Below the pieces are notes generated by a model, which did not search any database, was not told the origin of the DNA, and was given only the letters and a program-made list of their open reading frames with translations. A stretch of DNA of 64,000 nt from assembly GCA_019118565.1 (NCBI GenBank), contig DWYR01000009.1, positions 186,001 through 250,000 of the forward strand. The letters run 5' to 3'. The first letter of the stretch is position 1; every line of letters starts with the position of its first letter. Source of the DNA: Candidatus Alistipes avicola. GTDB taxonomy: Bacteria > Bacteroidota > Bacteroidia > Bacteroidales > Rikenellaceae. Position numbers and translations under genes: made by a program. Of the stretch, positions 17,220 through 26,400 are shown one piece after another.

Positions 17220-18611
17220 ATGAAAAAGTTAATCATCATACTGGCCGCAGCCGCCATGACAGGCTGCGGCATCTACAAGCCCTACACGCGTCCCGAGGAG
17301 GTTAAGACCGACGGACTCTACGGCGACATCGAAACCGCCGACACGATGACGCTGGGCAATATTCGCTGGCAGGAGATGTTCACCGACCCCTATCTGCAAA
17401 ACCTGATCGAGGTGGCGTTGGAGAACAACACCGACCTGCAATCGGCCCATTGGCGTGTAATGGAGGCCGAGGCTACGCTGAAATCGGCTCGCCTGGCTTA
17501 TCTGCCTTCGTTCAACTTTGCACCGAACGGTGGAGTCAGCAGTTTTGACAATTCGAAGGCCACATGGACCTACAGCGTTCCGGTCAATGCCAGCTGGGAG
17601 ATCGATATTTTCGGGCGCATGACCAACAACAAGCGTCGTGCAAAGGCTCTCTATGCACAGAGCCAAGAGTATCAGCAGGCCGTACAGACCCAGGTGATCG
17701 CATCGGTTGCCAACCTCTACTACACGCTTCTGATGCTCGATGCCCAATACAATATCTCGCTGGAGACGGCCGAGAAGTGGGAGGAGAGTGTTACGACAAT
17801 GCGCGCGATGATGGATGCCGGTATGACCAACGCTGCCGGTGTCGCACAAACCGAAGCAAACTACTATTCGATCGAAGCCTCGCTGTACGATCTGCGCTAC
17901 CAGATCCGCGAGATTGAGAACACACTGGCAGCCCTGCTGGGAGAGACACCCCGCAGCTACGAACGCGGCCGTCTCGAGGACCAGGTGCTTCCCGAAGAGT
18001 TGATCGTAGGTGTTCCGTTGCAGTTGCTTTCCAACCGTCCGGATGTTAAAAGCGCCGAGTACACACTGGCTCAAGCCCACTATGCAACAGCCGGTGCCCG
18101 CTCAGCCCTCTATCCGTCGCTCAGTTTAAGCGGTCTGGTCGGATGGACCAACAACGGTGGAGCCGTAATTGTCAATCCGGGTAAACTGCTGCTCCAGGCC
18201 GCAGCATCGCTGACTCAGCCGATCTTCAACGCTGGCATGAACCGTGCACAGCTTAAGATCGCCAAGGCACAACAGGAAGAGGCTTTATTGAGCTTCCAGC
18301 AGACGTTGCTCAACGCCGGAGGCGAGGTGAACAACGCCCTAGCCAAGGCTCAGTCAGCTCGTGCCAAAGCCGATTATCAGGCCAAACAGGTTGCATCGCT
18401 CGAAACAGCCGTCGAGAGCACCCAGTTGCTCATGCGTCACGGCAGTACGACCTATCTGGAGGTTTTGACTGCACAACAGTCTCTGCTTTCAGCGCAACTG
18501 ACTCAGGTAAGCAACCGTTTCGACGAGATTCAGGCCATCGTAGATCTCTATCATGCATTGGGTGGAGGTCGTGATATGGAAACCCCTGAAGTTGAAACCG
18601 AGGCAAAATAA
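17220..18611 (+). CDS. Outer-membrane efflux channel, OprM/NodT-type lipoprotein
   Basis: TolC-like trimeric channel for the RND pump. A lipoprotein signal ends at AAAAMTGC (Cys15), and the mature protein starts GIYKPYTRPEEV as in the NodT group. Two repeats of helical coiled-coil sequence (ATLKSARLAYLPSFN and ARSALYPSLSLSGLVGW) are the standard OEP domains. 463 aa is full length. The start is 4 bases after the pump stop codon, so the three genes are co-transcribed. Confidence 0.95.
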   Translation: MKKLIIILAAAAMTGCGIYKPYTRPEEVKTDGLYGDIETADTMTLGNIRWQEMFTDPYLQNLIEVALENNTDLQSAHWRVMEAEATLKSARLAYLPSFNFAPNGGVSSFDNSKATWTYSVPVNASWEIDIFGRMTNNKRRAKALYAQSQEYQQAVQTQVIASVANLYYTLLMLDAQYNISLETAEKWEESVTTMRAMMDAGMTNAAGVAQTEANYYSIEASLYDLRYQIREIENTLAALLGETPRSYERGRLEDQVLPEELIVGVPLQLLSNRPDVKSAEYTLAQAHYATAGARSALYPSLSLSGLVGWTNNGGAVIVNPGKLLLQAAASLTQPIFNAGMNRAQLKIAKAQQEEALLSFQQTLLNAGGEVNNALAKAQSARAKADYQAKQVASLETAVESTQLLMRHGSTTYLEVLTAQQSLLSAQLTQVSNRFDEIQAIVDLYHALGGGRDMETPEVETEAK

Positions 18612-18620
18612 CAACGCACC

Positions 18621-19211
18621 ATGAAACGCAGAGTAACTCGAGAAGAGATCATCCGCACGACATGGGATCTTATCCTCCGGAACGGCCTTCGGGCCGTCCG
18701 GGTGGACGAGATCGCACAAACGCTGGAGATATCCAAGCGGACGCTCTACGAGCTGTTCAACGACAAAGATGCGTTGGTCGAACAGTGCTGGGACGCTATT
18801 CGGGAGAAACAAAAAGCCCGTATAGCCGACTTTCTGGTCTACAAGCCAGGGGTTTCTCTCGAGCAGACCCAATCGCTGATTAACGAGTTTATTTCCAACC
18901 TCTGCTATATCAGCACCTCCTCGCTGCAAGAACTGCAACGTAAAGAGATCTATGCCGATATTTATGAAAAAGGGCGTAGAATCTGGCTCGATGCTTTCTC
19001 ACAGCTGCTCAACAACTGCATTACGGACGGAACATTATTACCGGAGGTTGATTGCGAGCGTTTCGCCAACCGCATGATGACGATTCTCTACCACATGTAT
19101 CTGGATAATTCGACCCGTCAGGAGATGGAGGCATTCGGATGGGCTTTGTTGCGCGGTGTTGCCACACAGGATGGAATCAAGTGGCTCGACAACAAGCGTC
19201 AGAAATCCTAA
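18621..19211 (+). CDS. TetR family transcriptional regulator
   Basis: N-terminal helix-turn-helix at about residues 25-50 (VRVDEIAQTLEISKRTLYELF), followed by an all-helical ligand domain of normal size (196 aa total). It begins 9 bases after the channel gene and ends at a terminator, so it is the last gene of the efflux operon and probably an autoregulator or repressor of it. The operon thus has two candidate regulators, one at each end. The ligand is unknown. Confidence 0.93.
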   Translation: MKRRVTREEIIRTTWDLILRNGLRAVRVDEIAQTLEISKRTLYELFNDKDALVEQCWDAIREKQKARIADFLVYKPGVSLEQTQSLINEFISNLCYISTSSLQELQRKEIYADIYEKGRRIWLDAFSQLLNNCITDGTLLPEVDCERFANRMMTILYHMYLDNSTRQEMEAFGWALLRGVATQDGIKWLDNKRQKS

Positions 19212-19226
19212 GGAACTCAAGAGTAA

Positions 19227-19260
19227 TAAAAAAGGATGGCTGAGAAGCCATCCTTTTTTA
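19227..19260. terminator. Bidirectional intrinsic terminator
   Basis: AAAGGATGGCT-GAG-AAGCCATCCTTT followed by T-run, with an A-run on the other side; separates the convergent TetR and FISUMP lipoprotein genes. Confidence 0.88.
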
Positions 19261-19276
19261 TTTTCTGACGTTTTAT

Positions 19277-20716
19277 TTACTCACGCACACAACGGATATT
19301 GAACCCATTGGCACGAGGGTAGGCCGCAGCAGGGTTAAGCTCACTGTGCGAAGCATCGTCGGTGTCGAGATCGAAATACAGGGCCGATGCATTGCGATCA
19401 TTGGCCGAAGCCTCGCTGGTCCAATAGAATCCGCTCCAGGGCTGAGGATTTTCGTTGTCGTTCAGGTTCTGAATTCCTCCCAGCAAGGCACTACGACGAC
19501 CTCCGGCATGAAAGAACGAAGAGATCGTCCCGTCCGTAAGATTCCATCCATACGCCTCACGCAGACTTTCCGTCATCTCGGCAGTATGTTCATCTGCAAT
19601 CGAGAAGTCTGCAAACGCATCCTGATCGGGAACTTTCCATCCTCTGGGGCAGGGGTCATAATCGGTCTTCTCTGGGCCCCATAACTCATTGTTTCCCGAT
19701 GTATAAAGCCAATCATATCCCGAAGTCTCCGCCCCAAGAATAAAACTCATCGGATTGGCAATCGCAAATTCAATCGTTCCGATCTCCGGGGTATTCTCCA
19801 GATACTCCAGATAGGTACGACGTCCCGAATAACTATACATCACATGATCAGCCTCCGATGCGCAGTTATAATACTCGGGACCGATCAATGGAGTGGGACG
19901 GCCCCATTGATAGTACAAACCGTAGGAAGCCAGAATCTGCTCCTGGGTAGTCCCCGCACTGGCTCCGGCACCGAGATTACGCGTCATGAAGACCGCCCCC
20001 GATCCTGAAGTAACGGACTCTTTTGAAGGATCATAATCGGTTACCCACAAATGCCAGGTCCATATAATATCGCCATCGGCATCATAAGCTGCAAAAAGAG
20101 CATTCCCCTCGATCAGTTTTCCATGCTCGTCCCCCGAAACGAAAAACGAAACGACTCCTTGTTCGAAAGTCAAATATTGAATCAGATACTGGGAGCTCGT
20201 CCACAGGACCTCAACTTTATCGGTAGGGATCGTCTCGCCTCGTTCGCCCTTACGCGTGCCGTCGAAGGCATACAAAGCATTGGCATGGTTGGCAATGTAA
20301 CAGTTCGAAGGATCCTCGGTAAAATCATAGCTGTCTCCGATTGCCACATATAATTTCGCCGTATGAGAGAATCCGTTGGCATCCAAAGCGACAAGTGTTA
20401 TGGTTCCCTCCAGATCGGTGTCATACTCCTCCTCATCCGTAGTCGGTTTGGTCGGAGCAACCACCAAGACCGTACGCGATGCCAGATCGGCCGTTGCCGA
20501 CCAGCGTCCCGGGAAGGAGACCTCAGACACACTCACCTCTACGATATTGACAGCCGTAAATCCCACCGTCGCATTCAAGCCATAATCCCGCACCAGACAG
20601 ACATCCTGATCCAACGTGAATGTTCCCACCGGTTCATCGGCCTTGTTACAGGAGGATAGCGTTCCCGCTACCACAATCGTGCACAAGCACAATATCCCGA
20701 ATAAAAGCTTTTTCAT
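19277..20716 (-). CDS. FISUMP-domain surface lipoprotein
   Basis: A lipoprotein signal ends at VAGTLSSC (Cys23). The C-terminal half is a Fibrobacter succinogenes major paralogous (FISUMP) domain: VFMTRNLGA, DPCPRGWKVPDQDAF, FFHAGGRR, WTSEA, and the closing ANGFNIRCVRE. The N-terminal half (about 30-230) has beta-rich sequence with no name I can give. Probably exposed at the surface; the function of such proteins is not established. Transcribed alone from a promoter about 110 bases upstream. Confidence 0.85.
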   Translation of the reverse strand: MKKLLFGILCLCTIVVAGTLSSCNKADEPVGTFTLDQDVCLVRDYGLNATVGFTAVNIVEVSVSEVSFPGRWSATADLASRTVLVVAPTKPTTDEEEYDTDLEGTITLVALDANGFSHTAKLYVAIGDSYDFTEDPSNCYIANHANALYAFDGTRKGERGETIPTDKVEVLWTSSQYLIQYLTFEQGVVSFFVSGDEHGKLIEGNALFAAYDADGDIIWTWHLWVTDYDPSKESVTSGSGAVFMTRNLGAGASAGTTQEQILASYGLYYQWGRPTPLIGPEYYNCASEADHVMYSYSGRRTYLEYLENTPEIGTIEFAIANPMSFILGAETSGYDWLYTSGNNELWGPEKTDYDPCPRGWKVPDQDAFADFSIADEHTAEMTESLREAYGWNLTDGTISSFFHAGGRRSALLGGIQNLNDNENPQPWSGFYWTSEASANDRNASALYFDLDTDDASHSELNPAAAYPRANGFNIRCVRE

Positions 20717-20828
20717 AAAAAAACAGTCTCTTTTTTTCTAAACGTCTACAAAAACAATCGGAAGAGGAGGGTAGTTCCCGAGCCCGGTTTCTCTCCCGGG
20801 AAAGTCTCCTGCCGACTGCGTTTCCCGA

Positions 20829-20836
20829 CAAAGATA
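20829..20836 (-). promoter_or_regulatory. Promoter -7 element of the FISUMP lipoprotein gene
   Basis: TATCTTTG on the minus strand (TAnnTTTG). The leader to the ATG would be about 105 bases. Confidence 0.6.
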
Positions 20837-21011
20837 CGCAAAGCGATCCACAAACGCCAACTTCCCCGCAAGTTTTTCCACCCATATTTTATCTTTTGGC
20901 GGGACCCCGGCATACACGGATTATGGCCTGTTGCTCCTGTCGCAAACAGTTCGTGCCCGGATTGCCATTCCCATTCGGATTCTTTACCGACGCAGAGCAG
21001 GGCCCGACAAC

Positions 21012-21045
21012 AAAAAAGCCCCGCACAGATAGTACGGGACTTTTA
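21012..21045 (-). terminator. Terminator of the trkH-floA operon
   Basis: Minus strand: AGTCCCGTAC-TATCT-GTGCGGGGCT (with G:U pairs) followed by TTTTTTG, located 19 bases after the floA stop. Confidence 0.75.
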
Positions 21046-21063
21046 TTATCCATCAAAACAGGA

Positions 21064-22029
21064 TTACTTCTTATCAGGGCGGGCGATCGTTTCACGCATC
21101 GTCGTGTCGGCCATGATATTCTTCATCTTGTAGTAATCCATCACACCGAGATTCCCGTTGCGGAAAGCTTCGGCCATAGCCAGCGGCACCTCCGCCTCAG
21201 CCAGAATCACTTTTGCACGGGCATCCTGTGCCTTCGCCTTATTCTCCTGCTCCAGCGCTACGGCCATCGCACGACGCTCCTCGGCTTTCGCCTGGGCAAT
21301 ATTCTTATCCGCCTCGGCCTGATCCATCTGCAACTGAGCGCCGATGTTCTTGCCCACATCTATGTCGGCAATATCGATCGAAAGAATTTCGAAAGCCGTA
21401 CCTGCATCGAGCCCCTTCTCCAACACCACACGCGAAATGGAATCGGGATTCTCCAGCACGATCTTGTGAGAATCAGCCGATCCGATCGATGAAACGATAC
21501 CCTCACCGACACGAGCCAGGACGGTCTCCTCTCCGGCTCCGCCGACCAACTGCTTAATGTTGGCCCGCACGGTAACACGCGCTTTGGCGATCAACTGAAT
21601 ACCGTCTTTTGCCACCGCAGCAACAGGAGGCGTATTGATAACCTTCGGATTTACAGACATCTGCACAGCCTCGAACACGTCACGACCGGCCAGGTCTATT
21701 GCCGTTGCCATCTTGAAGTCGAGCATGATATTGGCTTTTTGAGCCGAAACAAGTGCGTGTACCACATTGGTCACATTACCTCCAGCCAGATAGTGCGCCT
21801 CCAACTCATTGGGATTGAGTTCCAATCCGGCTTTCGTGCTCTCGATCATCGAAGAGACGATGGTCGATGGTGGAACCTTGCGCCAACGCATCAGAATCAA
21901 CTGCAACAAACTGATTCGAACCCCAGAAACAAGGGCGGAAAACCATAATCCGATCGGAATGAAATAAAAAACGAGCCAAATGGCGACTAACGAAACGAAA
22001 ACGATCAATGCAATAATACCGACTTCCAT
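21064..22029 (-). CDS. floA: Flotillin-like protein FloA (YqfA family)
   Basis: Membrane-microdomain scaffold of the inner membrane. An N-terminal hydrophobic segment (about residues 4-50, in two parts) precedes an SPFH-type region with [13 protein letters not shown] and [20 protein letters not shown], then a helical Ala/Glu-rich stretch ([20 protein letters not shown]) of the kind that drives oligomerisation. Length 321 aa and the C-terminus fit FloA. It lies 24 bases after nfeD, the usual flotillin partner. Here both are last in an operon with a potassium transporter. Confidence 0.95.
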   Translation of the reverse strand: MEVGIIALIVFVSLVAIWLVFYFIPIGLWFSALVSGVRISLLQLILMRWRKVPPSTIVSSMIESTKAGLELNPNELEAHYLAGGNVTNVVHALVSAQKANIMLDFKMATAIDLAGRDVFEAVQMSVNPKVINTPPVAAVAKDGIQLIAKARVTVRANIKQLVGGAGEETVLARVGEGIVSSIGSADSHKIVLENPDSISRVVLEKGLDAGTAFEILSIDIADIDVGKNIGAQLQMDQAEADKNIAQAKAEERRAMAVALEQENKAKAQDARAKVILAEAEVPLAMAEAFRNGNLGVMDYYKMKNIMADTTMRETIARPDKK

Positions 22030-22053
22030 ATTTCTATCTATTTTTATGAATTA

Positions 22054-22515
22054 TTATCTCTTTTTAACAATGATGTTGAAATTCTCGAATCCGACTACCT
22101 CGATCGGCTGACGCGGATCGATATAGTCGCCTTGGGATTTTGCCTCGAAGGTCCGTCCGCCGATCTCAACTTTGCCCATCGGGGCCAATCTCGAAACAGT
22201 CATTCCTGTATCGCCGACCTTTACTCCCTCCTGTTTCGGTTCGGACATACTCGACGAGGTGATCTTCTGTCGCAACGAGAATCGCTCCCAGGTTTTAGCC
22301 CGCAACGAAACGACGGTTACAATCAACGAAAGCAGCAAGATGACTGCAATAACGATTCCGCCGACCAGCGGACTGAAATCCTTAAACGAGATATAAATCG
22401 CCCCACCATAACTGAGCAGTGCCAGGATGGCACCGATCGAGACTCCGGGCAACAAAACGAGTTCCGCCACCAGAAACAGCAACCCGAAAAAGACCAACAG
22501 AATAATAAGAAACAT
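22054..22515 (-). CDS. NfeD family membrane protein
   Basis: Short NfeD: N-terminal helices (about 1-70, including LFLVAELVLLPG and LLSYGGAIYISF) and a C-terminal OB-fold domain (about 95-150, VKVGDTGMTVSRLAPMGKVE). No serine-protease domain is fused, so this is the short class that partners flotillins. Lies 24 bases before floA and 45 bases after the SPOR-protein gene. Confidence 0.9.
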   Translation of the reverse strand: MFLIILLVFFGLLFLVAELVLLPGVSIGAILALLSYGGAIYISFKDFSPLVGGIVIAVILLLSLIVTVVSLRAKTWERFSLRQKITSSSMSEPKQEGVKVGDTGMTVSRLAPMGKVEIGGRTFEAKSQGDYIDPRQPIEVVGFENFNIIVKKR

Positions 22516-22560
22516 ATGCTGGATATTATTTAAGTCCGTTAAAAATACAAAAAAATCACG

Positions 22561-24099
22561 TCAATCGACAATCTGCATCACCTTTACCGTTAATTTTCCA
22601 TCGACCGACCGAATTGCCTCAGCGACCTGTTCCGCCTGCGTTTCGTCATCAAACCGTCCGACGATAAAGTCCTGTCCTACCCGCGACAGTTCGACTCCAG
22701 GAGCCATTCGTCCGACTGTCTCCCGAACGGAGGCCGAAAGAGCCGACGCACCAGTGATCTGAATTTTATAGGCAGCCGCACCCTCTTCGGGCATCACCGA
22801 AAGGTCGACATATCTGCCATCGTACCATACGACGATAACCGGATTGCGGAATCCCCGTTTGCGGGCTACTTCCTGAGCCTCGACCGCTTCAGCTTTCGTC
22901 GCAAAGCCTCCGACGAAGTAACGATAACGCGATTCGGGAGTTTTCTGTACATACAACGGCACCGCATTGCGGAAAATGGAGGGATCTTGTTTGTACTTGT
23001 ATTCTCCCAGCAGAAGTCGATACATGACACCGTGCTCATAAACCGGGCAATCCGGAATCGGGTTACGGGACGAATAACGGCGCGTAGTCGTGAACTCCAG
23101 CGGTTCATAATCCAGGAAATAGCGCTCGATCAATTCCAATCGGGGAAGTCTGTAATCGACCTGCTGCAACGACTGAGCGACCCGCTGCAAAGAATCGGCA
23201 GCTTGAGTCAAACCCAACAGCCGTGCCATCTCCTGTTCAAAGGAAATCAACTGCCGCTTGCGAATGCAATAATCCGACAACGCCTCCAGCAAATTCTCAC
23301 GCTGAGCCGCAACGACTCGCTGCCGCGCCTTCTCCATCGACTTTTCCTGGTCGATCAATAAATCCTCCCGGCTCAATCGATCCAACACGTAATTATAGGC
23401 ATACGTCTTGTTGTCGTACGACTCGTTCCATAACCGCGAAAGCGAATCCTGCAACTCCGCCATCGTCGATTCGGCTGCCCGATAGCTTGCCAACAGTTCC
23501 GAGGCAGCCTGCTCGGTCCGTACCGTATCGTAACGCATCTTCAACTCCGACTGGATCCCGTAATCGGCCACAATACGAGCAGCCAACTCCGCCATCGTCG
23601 ATTCAGCCTGTTGGGCCTCCAACAAAGCCCGATAGTCGGATGACTCCAGATACTCTTCGAAGCAGGGATTATAGACCAAATTAGACTTTTGTTCGCGAGC
23701 CGGTGTCCGGATGACACTTTCATCCCGATTTTCAGTCGCCGATTCGACATAATCGGGATGATCGGCCAACCATGCCTGTTCGATTGCGGTTATACGGCTG
23801 CCGATCTGGTTGCGCCGACTTTGTAAAGAAAGCATCTCGCTCTCCATGGAAAGAATCTGATCGGCGTATTGTCGCTGACTGCCGGGATTCTCCCGAAGTA
23901 CAGCGCGCAACTTGTCGATCTGTAGTTGCAACGACACCACACTCGACTGCAAATTCTTCTCCTGTTCCAACAGCGATGCATACTCCTCGTTCGCCTTCAG
24001 AGCTGGAATTCCACGGCGAAGCTGATCGTCCCCCGCTGATACAGACGAGCCGAATATCAGATACAAAATTATGATTACAAACAGTCTACGCATCATCAT
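22561..24099 (-). CDS. Exported coiled-coil protein with C-terminal SPOR-like repeats
   Basis: An N-terminal hydrophobic signal (RRLFVIIILYLIFGSSVSA) precedes about 320 residues of heptad-rich helix (LLEQEKNLQSSVVSLQLQID and many more), then two SPOR-like units near residues 370-430 (YRYFVGGFATKAEAVEAQEV) and 435-510 (AYKIQITGAS ... FIVGRFDDETQAEQVAEAI). SPOR domains bind denuded peptidoglycan, so a periplasmic cell-wall-associated role is likely. I recognise no named protein. The start at 24099 was chosen because its ATG overlaps the trkH stop as ATGA; the ORF track begins 9 bases earlier at a GTG/ATG-like codon. Confidence 0.7.
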   Translation of the reverse strand: MMMRRLFVIIILYLIFGSSVSAGDDQLRRGIPALKANEEYASLLEQEKNLQSSVVSLQLQIDKLRAVLRENPGSQRQYADQILSMESEMLSLQSRRNQIGSRITAIEQAWLADHPDYVESATENRDESVIRTPAREQKSNLVYNPCFEEYLESSDYRALLEAQQAESTMAELAARIVADYGIQSELKMRYDTVRTEQAASELLASYRAAESTMAELQDSLSRLWNESYDNKTYAYNYVLDRLSREDLLIDQEKSMEKARQRVVAAQRENLLEALSDYCIRKRQLISFEQEMARLLGLTQAADSLQRVAQSLQQVDYRLPRLELIERYFLDYEPLEFTTTRRYSSRNPIPDCPVYEHGVMYRLLLGEYKYKQDPSIFRNAVPLYVQKTPESRYRYFVGGFATKAEAVEAQEVARKRGFRNPVIVVWYDGRYVDLSVMPEEGAAAYKIQITGASALSASVRETVGRMAPGVELSRVGQDFIVGRFDDETQAEQVAEAIRSVDGKLTVKVMQIVD

Positions 24100-25541
24100 T
24101 TCCACCATTTAATCAAGAAGAATTGCAACAATCCGAAAATCTCCAGACGTCCGAGTAACATCAACACCGTCAGGACAAACTTTGCCACCGACGGCAGTGC
24201 ACTGTAGTTATCCATCGAGCCGACCTCACCGAAACCCGGGCCGACATTACCGATCGAAGCGACGCATCCCGAAAAACTGGACATCAAATCGACACCGCAC
24301 AAGGTCAGCAGAATCGTTCCGATCAGAATCAAGATCAAATAGGTTACAATAAACAAAGTAACCGTATGCAAGGTATCCGACTCCTGAATGATCCCGTCAA
24401 TTCGAATACGAATCACCGCACTCGGATGCTGCTGCTGCTTCATACGGGCATAGAACAATTTGAGTGCCATGAGCAATCGGTTCACCTTGATACCGCCCGC
24501 AGTGGACCCTGCACAGGCGCAAACCAACGACCCTAAAATCAGGATTATAATAGCGAATCCAGGCCAGACATTGCTGTCGGCCGTTGCAAATCCGGTTGTA
24601 GTCGTTACCGAAACGAACTGGAAAGTTGCATGACGGAATGCGGCAAGGAAAGAGGAGTAGACATCTGCCCAATAAAGGCTGATGGCTATCAGCAAGCTGC
24701 CTCCAAGCAACATCGCCGCATAAAAGCGCACGACCTCCGAACGGAACACATTGTTCGATTTTCCGGATACGGTGGCGTAGATCATACCAAAGTGGAGGCC
24801 GGCAATCGCCATGGCAAAGATCAGAATCACATCGATGGCCGCGCTGTCGTAAAAGGCGACGCTGGCATTCTTCATACCGAAACCGCTGGTAGCGCAAGCC
24901 GACATCGAATGGCAAAGCGCATCGAACCAACTCATATCGGCCAAACGGAGCAACAGAGTAAAGAGCGCCGTCAAACCCACATAGACGACCAAAAGAATCC
25001 GAACGATCATCTGCGCTCGATAGCGGTAATTGTCCTTGGCCAGGGGGGACATCTCCACACTCGAAAGCATCATCTTGCTCGATCCGAGTACCGGCAGGAT
25101 GACCAGGGCAAACATCACGACACCCATACCGCCGACCCACGTCGAGGACATCCGCCAGAACATCAACCCTTTCGGCAGGGCCTCGACATCCTGCAAGATC
25201 GACGAGCCGGTGGTCGTGAACCCAGAAACACTCTCGAACCAGGCGTTGATCAAGCTGAACTCCCCGCCCCAGATCAGATAGGGGAACATTCCGACCACAC
25301 AGGCGAGCAACCACGAACCTACAACAATGCAGAACCCCTCCTTGTTGGTAATACGTTCCTGCTTCTCGACAAAGATCAGAGGAAATCCCCCCAACAAGGC
25401 CGTAAGCAGCGAGGAGAGCAGAAGAGGGTAGAAAGCCGAATCCATATGGTTCATGAAGGAGATGCCTGCCGAAACGAACATAAAAGTCGACAGCAACAGC
25501 ATCACCATCCCCACATAGCGCAATATCACATTGACCCTCAT
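24096..25541 (-). CDS. trkH: TrkH family potassium uptake protein
   Basis: Integral membrane channel subunit for K+ (with Na+ or H+ coupling debated). Four P-loop filters are visible in order, each with the central Gly: GFTTTGSSIL, ATSGFG, TTTGFATA and SIGNVGPGFGEVG. The start was moved from the TTG at 25574 to the ATG at 25541 (MRVNVILRYV), 4 bases after the upstream stop; this gives 481 aa, a normal length. The regulatory partner TrkA is not next to it. Instead it is coupled to a HAMP-type membrane sensor upstream and to an SPOR coiled-coil protein, NfeD and FloA downstream. Confidence 0.95.
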   Translation of the reverse strand: MRVNVILRYVGMVMLLLSTFMFVSAGISFMNHMDSAFYPLLLSSLLTALLGGFPLIFVEKQERITNKEGFCIVVGSWLLACVVGMFPYLIWGGEFSLINAWFESVSGFTTTGSSILQDVEALPKGLMFWRMSSTWVGGMGVVMFALVILPVLGSSKMMLSSVEMSPLAKDNYRYRAQMIVRILLVVYVGLTALFTLLLRLADMSWFDALCHSMSACATSGFGMKNASVAFYDSAAIDVILIFAMAIAGLHFGMIYATVSGKSNNVFRSEVVRFYAAMLLGGSLLIAISLYWADVYSSFLAAFRHATFQFVSVTTTTGFATADSNVWPGFAIIILILGSLVCACAGSTAGGIKVNRLLMALKLFYARMKQQQHPSAVIRIRIDGIIQESDTLHTVTLFIVTYLILILIGTILLTLCGVDLMSSFSGCVASIGNVGPGFGEVGSMDNYSALPSVAKFVLTVLMLLGRLEIFGLLQFFLIKWWK

Positions 25542-25545
25542 TGCA

Positions 25546-26310
25546 TTACGGTTTAGTTTGCTTTTGCATGGCAATCAAGGAGTCGATTTTCTCCTTCAAC
25601 TCGAGGATCTCGTCCTTGCATTCGGCCTTGACCGTAAACGGCATCTTGAACGAAAGGTATTGTCCCAGGCTCCGATTCATCGAAACCAGCGGCTTGACAC
25701 AATAGATCTCCGTGAAATAATAGAGGAGCAACACCGTGGCGATCATGACCACGAGCGAGATCAGCACGGGCGTAACGGCACGGTAGGCGTTCCAGTTCAA
25801 CATTTCGGCACGCGGGGCGAGCGATCCCTGGGTGGAGGTCATATAGTCCTTGATGGCCGAAACCACCACTTTATAACGTTTTTCGTAATAGTCGTTATAC
25901 CACCGTTCACCCGACACGTCGTCGAACTTGAACATATCGTACGAAAGATAGCTGTCGGTCAACAGTTGCAAATCGGAAATGGCACCCACCAAAGAGCCCA
26001 TTTGGGACTGGTCCGAAAGTTCACTCTGCGCCGTTGCCACGGTCGCATGCAGACGTCGCATATTGGCGCGACAAAGGCTGTCATAGGAGAGATCACCCAA
26101 AATAGCCATGTGGATCACCGCCATATTCTGTTCATGGGCCGCATCGAGCATCTCTCTGGCCAGCACCATGTTACGATGATTCGCCTTCAGAATCTCCTCT
26201 GCATCGTTGCTCAAATGGCTCAACTCGAAGAAGGAGATCATCCCCGAAATAAACAACAGCCCGACAATACTCAGAAAGCCGACAGCCATTCGTTTTCGAA
26301 TTCCCGTCAT
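25546..26310 (-). CDS. Membrane sensor with periplasmic four-helix domain and lone HAMP-like segment
   Basis: Two membrane helices (about residues 8-28 and 178-200) bracket a helical periplasmic domain (SHLSNDAEEILKANHRNM ... ) of the 4HB_MCP type found in chemoreceptors and kinases. After helix 2 comes a HAMP-like stretch ending DEILELKEKIDSLIAMQ, and then the protein stops: there is no kinase, cyclase or methyl-accepting domain. At 254 aa it looks like the input half of a histidine kinase. The reading frame is clean, so this may be a real stand-alone module acting on TrkH (gene 4 bases downstream). The start was moved from TTG 26319 to ATG 26310. Confidence 0.75.
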   Translation of the reverse strand: MTGIRKRMAVGFLSIVGLLFISGMISFFELSHLSNDAEEILKANHRNMVLAREMLDAAHEQNMAVIHMAILGDLSYDSLCRANMRRLHATVATAQSELSDQSQMGSLVGAISDLQLLTDSYLSYDMFKFDDVSGERWYNDYYEKRYKVVVSAIKDYMTSTQGSLAPRAEMLNWNAYRAVTPVLISLVVMIATVLLLYYFTEIYCVKPLVSMNRSLGQYLSFKMPFTVKAECKDEILELKEKIDSLIAMQKQTKP

Positions 26311-26400
26311 ATTTTTCAATCCGTTTTCATGCGATCGACCGGAGCGTCTGCCGACGAAACACTCCTGAACTCGATTCTCTTTAAATACAAAGATAGCAAT

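Larger units (their letters stand above)
20717..21063. other. 347-bp intergenic region
   Basis: Holds the leftward promoter of the FISUMP gene (TATCTTTG on the minus strand, 20829-20836), its leader of about 105 bases, and the floA terminator at 21012-21045. Nothing else is seen. Confidence 0.65.
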
